38,486 nt of DNA from JBKHBT01 sp046542255 (GTDB lineage Bacteria > UBP14 > UBA6098 > JBKHBT01). Each line of letters begins with the position of its first letter. Positions within the stretch are counted from its first letter, which is position 1. The stretch spans positions 1 to 38,486 of the forward strand of contig JBKHBT010000024.1 of NCBI GenBank assembly GCA_046542255.1, written 5' to 3'. The position numbers were made by a program, and so were the translations under genes. Shown piece by piece: positions 34,230-38,486 of the stretch. The notes below the pieces were generated by a model that saw nothing but the letters and a program-made list of their open reading frames with translations, searched no databases and was not told the origin of the DNA.

Positions 34230-34257
34230 AATATAGAAATTTGTACTATTAAGTCAA
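34230..34257 (-). promoter_or_regulatory. Candidate promoter for the oligoendopeptidase gene
   Basis: On the minus strand TTGACT (34257-34252), a 16-nt spacer and TATATT (34235-34230). A short palindrome, AGAAAAAGCTTTTTCT, just upstream could end the tRNA transcript. Confidence 0.45.
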
Positions 34258-34284
34258 GAAAAAGCTTTTTCTATCAATAAAAAA

Positions 34285-34366
34285 TGCCCGGGGCGAGACT
34301 TGAACTCGCAAGGCTTCCGCCACACGCCCCTCAAACGTGCGTGTCTACCAGTTCCACCACCCGGGC
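34285..34366 (-). tRNA. tRNA-Leu, anticodon GAG (copy 2 in transcript order)
   Basis: 82 nt, read on the minus strand from 34366. The acceptor stem GCCCGGG pairs with CCCGGGC and the discriminator is A. A leucine-type D-arm (GGTGGAACTGGTAGAC), an anticodon arm with loop TTGAGGG (anticodon GAG, complement of 34330-34332), a long variable arm and the T-arm GAGTTCAAGTCTC are all visible. CCA is not encoded. The sequence is identical to the copy at 34423. Confidence 0.95.
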
Positions 34367-34422
34367 AGGATAAGAATCAGCTATTTTTTTGATAAATTTA
34401 TTTATGATTTCACATTATAATA

Positions 34423-34504
34423 TGCCCGGGGCGAGACTTGAACTCGCAAGGCTTCCGCCACACGCCCCTCAAACGTGCGTGTCTACCAGTTCCACCACCC
34501 GGGC
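34423..34504 (-). tRNA. tRNA-Leu, anticodon GAG (copy 1 in transcript order)
   Basis: 82 nt, read on the minus strand from 34504, identical base for base to the copy at 34285-34366. It lies about 105 bp beyond the secG stop codon in the same direction, so it may be cotranscribed with tpiA-secG and released by RNase P. Confidence 0.95.
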
Positions 34505-34610
34505 AAGATAAGAATCAGCTTTTAATCATAGGCTTATCAAAGATTAAATAGCTAACAAACATAGTAATTTCAAAGATCCATTATATTATTCTTCGAATAA
34601 AAAATTTGCT

Positions 34611-35099
34611 CTAATTATTCTGCTGCGCCGGCTCGCCTTCAGGCTGCTCCTGGGGCTGCGAAGGTTGTTGCTGAGCAGGAGCTTGTTGCTGCGAAGGTGC
34701 TGGCTGAGCTTGAGTTCCGCCTGCTGGAGTCTGTCCCTGCTGTCCGGGCATTGCCTGTGGCTGCCCACCGCCGGGCATCTGTCCTGGCATCCCACCTTGT
34801 GGCGCAGATGGAGTAGATTGCTGTACATTCTTGCCAAAGTCGGTTTCATATCTCGTGCCGCCACCCTGCGTATTAAGGATAATATTAATACCAACTACAA
34901 GAATCACAAAAATTATACTCAGCACAACAGTAACTTTTGATAGGAATTTTCCAGCGCCTTTACCGCCAAAAACAGCGCCGCTCATAAATGAACCGCCAAA
35001 GCCGCCACCGAGGCCGCCGCCGCTGCCAGACTGCATCAAAATTGATATAATTAGTGCTATCGCACATAGTACCAGAATTCCAATTAATACTCCAACCAT
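34611..35099 (-). CDS. secG: SecG preprotein translocase subunit with long Q/P/G-rich tail
   Basis: 162 residues, whereas SecG is often 70-110. The first 80 residues are ordinary SecG: a first membrane helix (about 3-21), the conserved loop MQSGSGGGLGGGFGG ... FGGKGAGKFLSKVT, and a second helix (about 55-76). SecG associates with SecYE and helps SecA-driven export. The remaining 80 residues are low-complexity Gln/Pro/Gly/Ala with no cysteine and no visible domain, facing the periplasm or cytoplasm depending on topology. GGAG lies eight bases before the ATG. It starts 17 bp after tpiA. The tpiA-secG-tRNA-Leu order is a recurring bacterial arrangement and supports the call. Confidence 0.92.
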   Translation of the reverse strand: MVGVLIGILVLCAIALIISILMQSGSGGGLGGGFGGSFMSGAVFGGKGAGKFLSKVTVVLSIIFVILVVGINIILNTQGGGTRYETDFGKNVQQSTPSAPQGGMPGQMPGGGQPQAMPGQQGQTPAGGTQAQPAPSQQQAPAQQQPSQPQEQPEGEPAQQNN

Positions 35100-35116
35100 A
35101 TAAAAAGCTCCATTTT

Positions 35117-35899
35117 TTAAGACTTATTGTTTTCTAAAACCTTTATTGACTTATTTACAATGCCTGAAAAGCTATCAGCCTTTAAAGATGCTCCACCAAT
35201 AAGGGCACCATCGACATCCGGGCAGCTTAAAAGCTCATAAGCATTATGAGGTTTAACGCTACCGCCATAAAGTATGCGTATTTTATCGGCAAGCTCCTGG
35301 CCAAATTTATTTTTGATCCAGCTTCTCACAAAAGCATGGGCATCCTGTGCCTGTTGGGATGATGCCGTTTTACCGGTTCCGATCGCCCAAACTGGCTCAT
35401 AGGCTATTACAAGATTGTCGAGATTCGTATTTTTGAGATCTGATAAACCGCCTTCTAATTGACCACTAAGTACTTCTATTGTTTTGTCTGATTCTCTTTC
35501 TTCCAGTTTTTCGCCGATACATAATATCGTTTTCAAACCAGAGTCCAATGCCTTCTTGACCTTTTTGCCAATAAGTTTGTCATCTTCGCTAAATACATGG
35601 CGCCTTTCAGAATGGCCTATGATGACATAGCTTGCTTTCGATGAGAGTATCATTTCGGCAGAAATTTCTCCTGTGAAAGCGCCCTTTGCTTCATAGTGCA
35701 TATTCTGAGCGCCGATTTCGATATTGCTGTCTTTCAATATTTCTTGAATAGGTACAATATCGATAGATGGCGGACATACGAGAATATCGACACGGCTCTC
35801 ACCTGAAAGCTTCTCTTTCAATGCCTTCGATAGCAAAGCCGCCTCGTCAACGGTTTTGTTCATTTTCCAGTTACCTGCTATTATTATTCTTCTTTCCAT
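35117..35899 (-). CDS. tpiA: Triosephosphate isomerase
   Basis: 260 residues, usual length for the TIM barrel that interconverts dihydroxyacetone phosphate and glyceraldehyde-3-phosphate in glycolysis and gluconeogenesis. Catalytic elements are all present: AGNWKMNKT with Asn10 and Lys12, GHSERR carrying the catalytic His, YEPVWAIGTG with the general-base Glu on the flexible loop, and the phosphate-binding YGGSVKPHN and DGALIGGASL. No Shine-Dalgarno is visible before the ATG, and the upstream promoter is only moderate. The gene leads tpiA-secG and diverges from the gene pair at 36019. Confidence 0.97.
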   Translation of the reverse strand: MERRIIIAGNWKMNKTVDEAALLSKALKEKLSGESRVDILVCPPSIDIVPIQEILKDSNIEIGAQNMHYEAKGAFTGEISAEMILSSKASYVIIGHSERRHVFSEDDKLIGKKVKKALDSGLKTILCIGEKLEERESDKTIEVLSGQLEGGLSDLKNTNLDNLVIAYEPVWAIGTGKTASSQQAQDAHAFVRSWIKNKFGQELADKIRILYGGSVKPHNAYELLSCPDVDGALIGGASLKADSFSGIVNKSIKVLENNKS

Positions 35900-35908
35900 A
35901 GCACGTAT

Positions 35909-35936
35909 AAAATATGGACTTCTTACTTTTGAGCAA
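35909..35936 (-). promoter_or_regulatory. Possible promoter for tpiA-secG
   Basis: On the minus strand TTGCTC (35936-35931), a 16-nt spacer and TATTTT (35914-35909). The match is modest and the leader would be very short. Confidence 0.3.
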
Positions 35937-35964
35937 GTAAAAATACTTTTTTTTTTGAAATTTA

Positions 35965-35993
35965 TTGAAAGATATCGAATAAAACAGTATATT
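35965..35993 (+). promoter_or_regulatory. Promoter for the 36019-37849 gene pair
   Basis: TTGAAA (35965-35970), a 17-nt spacer and TATATT (35988-35993), followed by AAGGAG at 36008-36013 as the ribosome-binding site. Confidence 0.5.
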
Positions 35994-36018
35994 CTTATTT
36001 ATAAAAAAAGGAGAAAAA

Positions 36019-37074
36019 TTGGTAATTGGTGATTTTCGAAGAAGTTGGGAAAGTAGTGATATATCAAATAGTGAGATCAAACTAGAATATGGGCCCCTGG
36101 ATATTGCATGGAAATTGGCTCGATACGAAGGTAGTGGAATATCCAAACCAGTTTTCTATGCCCAGAGCGGTTATTCGACTACATTTCTATATAATAAAGA
36201 CAAATTCTGGGTATATGATAATTTGCGCGATGAATTTGTCAGAAATGCCCTGACAAGAGCAGGATTGAAAATAAAAATTGTTTTACCTAATAATTTTGAA
36301 GATGCTATCGAGCTTGTAAAGGAAAATATAGAACACGCCAGATTGGTTTACGCTTCATGGTATGAACCATTTCTCATCTATGGTTTTGAAGACAATCAAG
36401 AAAATCCTACCATACATTGGCACAATAGAGCTTTTGCCGATAAAGGACAAACATGGGATAAAGAAGATTTCTATCAGAACTGGTGGAACTGGACAGAAAT
36501 TCCTGAAGCCAAAAATCTTGTAATTGTAGAAGGCAAAACAGAGCCTCCCGACCTAAGGCTACTAACTATCGAAATCGTTAAAGATTTTGTCGATAATATG
36601 CGTCTTACCGGAAATACAAAAGAACCGGATGGAACTTATTCTGGCCTGAGAGCATACCATGCATATTATGAAGATCTGAAAAATGAATCAGTTAAGATGA
36701 ATGTATTTGAAAGAGATTCGGGAATTAACCGGATTGCATGGTTTGATTTTGCAATTTATTCACAATGGACACAGACTTATGCATTGAAATGCCTTTTTGA
36801 AGAAGCAAAATCCAGGTTCGATAAAAAGAAAGCTGATGAACTCGAAAACGCTGCTAACGAACTTAATGAAGCATATAAACAATGGCATAATTGGGAAGGT
36901 AAAATAGGCCGATTGGATGATGAAGACCTGTTTCTACGTAGAATCGGCAATATCCAAATTAGGCGATATGCTGCTGAAAATGTCCTGGAAGCAAGGTCTC
37001 GATTGGAGAAAGCTCTGGACTATTCAGAGAAATTTTTAGGACTTATACAAAAAGAAGGAGGAAAGAGTGAATAA
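36019..37074 (+). CDS. Cytoplasmic protein of unknown function, possibly C39/BtrH-like fold
   Basis: 351 residues with a TTG start at 36019, chosen because AAGGAG sits five bases upstream; no nearby ATG is as well placed. No signal peptide or membrane helix. The first half (GPLDIAWKLARYEG ... NALTRAGLKIKIVLPNNFEDAIELVKENIEHARLVYASWYEPFLIYGFED) has the order of a papain-like/C39-type domain as in butirosin-H-like proteins, including a segment like 'fixed-length helix, then Y-x-P...GF'. I see no catalytic cysteine, so any link is to an inactive fold. It is rich in Trp (NWWNWTE). The C-terminal 100 residues are helical and may form a coiled coil. It overlaps the next gene by 8 bp, so the two are translationally coupled. 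Confidence 0.6.
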   Translation: MVIGDFRRSWESSDISNSEIKLEYGPLDIAWKLARYEGSGISKPVFYAQSGYSTTFLYNKDKFWVYDNLRDEFVRNALTRAGLKIKIVLPNNFEDAIELVKENIEHARLVYASWYEPFLIYGFEDNQENPTIHWHNRAFADKGQTWDKEDFYQNWWNWTEIPEAKNLVIVEGKTEPPDLRLLTIEIVKDFVDNMRLTGNTKEPDGTYSGLRAYHAYYEDLKNESVKMNVFERDSGINRIAWFDFAIYSQWTQTYALKCLFEEAKSRFDKKKADELENAANELNEAYKQWHNWEGKIGRLDDEDLFLRRIGNIQIRRYAAENVLEARSRLEKALDYSEKFLGLIQKEGGKSE

Positions 37075-37849
37075 AGTATCTTTACTTTTGATTATCGCTT
37101 TTTCATTGATACTCGTATTTGCTGCATGTAGTGACAATGATGACGATAACAACAATGATTCCATGACAATGAATGCCGAGATGATGGCAAATTCGGTTAC
37201 AAGCGGTGCGGTGGATGCAACCACCGAGATTGTCGAAGCTGCTTCTTATGTTGATGGATTTACACCCGATCCATTGAATCTTCTTAGAGGAGATCTGGAC
37301 ATTCTTAGCGAACCGTCATACGATAGTGCTACAGGATGGTGGACTTATGATACATCGGTAACTTATGGCACAATAACTCTCGCCGTTGCAGAAAGCCTGC
37401 AGTATAAAGATGATGGTGGAGGCTATGTAATGATTCCCGAAAGAGCTAACTCATTTATTTGGAGGAATCATTACCATCAGACCCAGGAAAGTATGGAGTG
37501 GAATTACATCTATAGAATCGAATATGACGGCATAGATGTAGAAGAAACAGGCGAAGATTTTTCAACGGTAAATGGAACAGGTTCATGGATTTATGACATT
37601 TCAACAGATGAAGGCAGAGAAGAATTTTCTGTGAATGTGATTTATAATAACATCGTTATCCATTGGATAGATGGAGAAAGTATGGAATACCCTCATTCCG
37701 GTACATATACAATTGAATACGGCGATTGGTCGGCAATGACTATGGAATTCGATGGTGATGAGACAGCAATTCTTACCCTGACAGATAGCGATGGAGAAAC
37801 CTGGACATTTATTATTAACCTACTCGAGAATACAGCCACACCTGTTTGA
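37067..37849 (+). CDS. Lipoprotein of unknown function
   Basis: 260 residues with a GTG start at 37067, five bases after AAGGAGG (37055-37061). The signal ends in VFAAC, so the mature protein begins with lipidated Cys21 followed by an acidic Asp/Asn linker (DNDDDNNND). The remainder looks all-beta and rich in Tyr, Trp and Thr (GWWTYDTSVTYGTITL, TGSWIYDISTDEGREEF, YTIEYGDWSAMTMEFDGDETA), like many envelope lipoproteins with antiparallel sheets. No family recognised. It overlaps the preceding gene by 8 bp, which suggests a soluble protein and an envelope partner made together. A terminator follows 25 bp after the stop. Confidence 0.75.
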   Translation: MNKVSLLLIIAFSLILVFAACSDNDDDNNNDSMTMNAEMMANSVTSGAVDATTEIVEAASYVDGFTPDPLNLLRGDLDILSEPSYDSATGWWTYDTSVTYGTITLAVAESLQYKDDGGGYVMIPERANSFIWRNHYHQTQESMEWNYIYRIEYDGIDVEETGEDFSTVNGTGSWIYDISTDEGREEFSVNVIYNNIVIHWIDGESMEYPHSGTYTIEYGDWSAMTMEFDGDETAILTLTDSDGETWTFIINLLENTATPV

Positions 37850-37873
37850 TTTTAATTGAACAATTTTGACCAA

Positions 37874-37898
37874 AAGGGCGCAGTTTTTGCGCCTTTTT
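37874..37898 (+). terminator. Rho-independent terminator
   Basis: GGCGCA (37877-37882) pairs with TGCGCC (37888-37893), flanked by AAAA on the left and TTTTT (37894-37898) on the right, with a T-rich loop. Confidence 0.8.
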
Positions 37899-37899
37899 G

Positions 37900-38186
37900 T
37901 TTGTCCAGCAAAGCCGGCACCCCTGACACTTGCAAGAAAGTGTCAACGCCTCATACAAGGAGAAGTAAATCTGAATCACAACTGCATAGCTCTTTTAAAG
38001 CCATATATATAACATATATATAATACTTAATATATACCCAAAAGGCTTTACTGATGTTTTAGCCTGAAAAGTATGATAATGCGGAACAGCGCATTGTCTG
38101 GTAACGGCATTGTGGGAAGGAAGTGATAAGAATTGAATGGAACATAGTAGTAAAGCGAACCTGTTTCGGCATAAACAAAGCGGTGA
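37900..38186. other. Gene-free region with two dyads, probably mobile-element debris
   Basis: No convincing gene on either strand; the open frames are short and cross one another. Two structures are visible: a perfect 8-bp hairpin TGACACTT/AAGTGTCA (37924-37931, 37938-37945), and a 7-bp dyad TAAAGCC/GGCTTTA (37996-38002, 38044-38050) around repeated TATATATA. The right part (about 38060-38186) has a base usage richer in GC than the preceding genes and leads into the reverse-transcriptase fragment, so it may be the degraded 5' part of the same element. Confidence 0.45.
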
Positions 38187-38300
38187 GCGTGCAAAATATC
38201 GCGAAGCCCAAAACAGGCAGTTGAACACGCCACACAATTAATGCGTGAACACGATTTTGACTATGTAGTCGATATGGACTTGAGTAAGTGCTTCGACTGA
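38187..38300 (+). pseudogene. Fragment of a group II intron-type reverse transcriptase
   Basis: This frame reads RSPKQAVEHATQLMREH and then YVVDMDLSKCFD before a TGA at 38298. It matches the part of group II intron maturase/reverse transcriptases where the RS-xx-QAV helix leads to the first catalytic aspartate in the VVDxDLxKFFD motif. The next codons (Leu-Asp) would continue the usual FDRLDH if the TGA were an arginine codon. Upstream reading frames are broken by stops, and the downstream part is missing where an insertion sequence begins at 38308. The call rests on one motif region, but that region is distinctive. Confidence 0.6.
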
Positions 38301-38307
38301 TTGGATC

Positions 38308-38486
38308 TGTACTGCCCCCCCCCAAAAGTCAAGCACAATTTTGTTGAAGTTTTTTATTGACATTTTCTCTTTCTATATGTTATGGTGACTTATATTTATT
38401 CGCCGAATGTGGATACTTCTGATTGTACCAGTTCGCCCATTCATCGAACTTATCACGGAACTGATTCACCGATTGAAACTCATTGA
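38308..38486 (-). mobile_element. 3' end of an IS3/IS481-like insertion sequence, runs off the window
   Basis: The element end begins TGTACTG (38308-38314) followed by nine C and AAAAGTC. This TGTACTG-C-rich start is like the terminal repeats of IS3-family members of the IS150 type. Inside, on the minus strand, is the end of an integrase-core transposase. The other end lies beyond the window, so length and target duplication cannot be read. Confidence 0.65.
38380..38486 (-). CDS. Transposase, C-terminal end only (integrase core)
   Basis: Only the last 34 residues are in the window, ending at the stop complementary to 38380-38382. They include FDEWANWYNQKYPHSANKYKSP in part form: a W-x-x-WYNQ stretch followed by YPHSANKY and SP. 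This matches the WYNxxRPHSALxxxTP ending of the DDE integrase core in IS3 and IS481 transposases. The protein cuts and joins element ends during transposition. The gene points out of the neighbouring reverse-transcriptase fragment, consistent with insertion into it. Whether the gene is intact cannot be told. Confidence 0.7.
   Translation of the reverse strand, partial: NEFQSVNQFRDKFDEWANWYNQKYPHSANKYKSP

Larger units (their letters stand above)
34285..34520. repeat. 98-bp tandem duplication containing the tRNA-Leu genes
   Basis: Bases 34285-34382 and 34423-34520 match over 98 bp with a single visible difference (34368 versus 34506), offset 138 bp. Each unit holds the tRNA plus 16 nt of 5' leader ending in the same AGCTGATTCTTATC motif on the minus strand. 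The 40-bp spacer between units is AT-rich. Confidence 0.9.

Noticed and set aside
38315..38323. Run of nine C as a biological signal in itself
   Set aside because: It falls in the terminal repeat of the insertion sequence and its exact length may be a sequencing or assembly artefact.
1..38486. Sigma-54 (-24/-12) promoters served by the activator at 5360
   Set aside because: TGGCAC-like words appear only inside coding regions and without a properly spaced TTGC; no intergenic site was convincing.

Overview
The window is an AT-rich stretch of chromosome from a diderm (Gram-negative type) bacterium. It carries a TonB-dependent receptor, a TolC/MFP/RND efflux set and an outer-membrane beta-barrel. 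Two secreted proteins end in a type IX secretion (T9SS, 'type A') C-terminal sorting domain with a YPNPF motif. That tail, the C10-protease/beta-helix architecture and the composition point to the FCB assemblage or a neighbouring uncultured phylum (Cloacimonadota, WOR-3 and similar are plausible). No rRNA or marker phylogeny is available here, so this placement is inference.

Layout. 1-6829: a divergent ATP-type PEP carboxykinase; a two-gene minus-strand unit (HD-GYP c-di-GMP phosphodiesterase plus small membrane protein); and plus-strand purA followed 11 bp later by a GAF-AAA+-Fis sigma-54 activator. 6836-10643: a promoter, a cobalamin riboswitch, a BtuB-like TonB receptor and a secreted beta-propeller with a T9SS tail, closed by a terminator. 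This reads as a vitamin B12 capture operon in which the propeller resembles BtuG of Bacteroides but is probably delivered by T9SS instead of as a lipoprotein. 10662-11108: a small Spy/CpxP-like lipoprotein.

11251-23103 is a block of surface or secreted proteins. It holds a 1406-residue C10 (streptopain-type) protease fused to beta-helices and a T9SS tail. After it comes an apparent four-gene operon from a good promoter at 15485: a small secreted protein, a 1236-residue tail-fibre-like protein with a YadA-type 15-residue repeat head, and two paralogous propeller proteins joined by an ATGA overlap. No known system matches this four-gene set. 23208-24335 is a lone two-part protein of unknown function behind the best consensus promoter in the window.

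24470-29977 is a tripartite efflux operon (TolC-like, lipoprotein MFP, RND permease) ending in a bidirectional terminator. 30050-35899 is on the minus strand: a winged-helix-like protein, a unit of PepF-type M3 peptidase / outer-membrane barrel / threonine dehydratase, then tpiA-secG followed by two identical tRNA-Leu(GAG) genes. 36019-37849 is a two-gene plus-strand unit of unknown function (a soluble protein and a lipoprotein). From 37900 to the end is mobile-element debris: a fragment of a group II intron-type reverse transcriptase cut by the end of an IS3/IS481-like insertion sequence that runs off the window.
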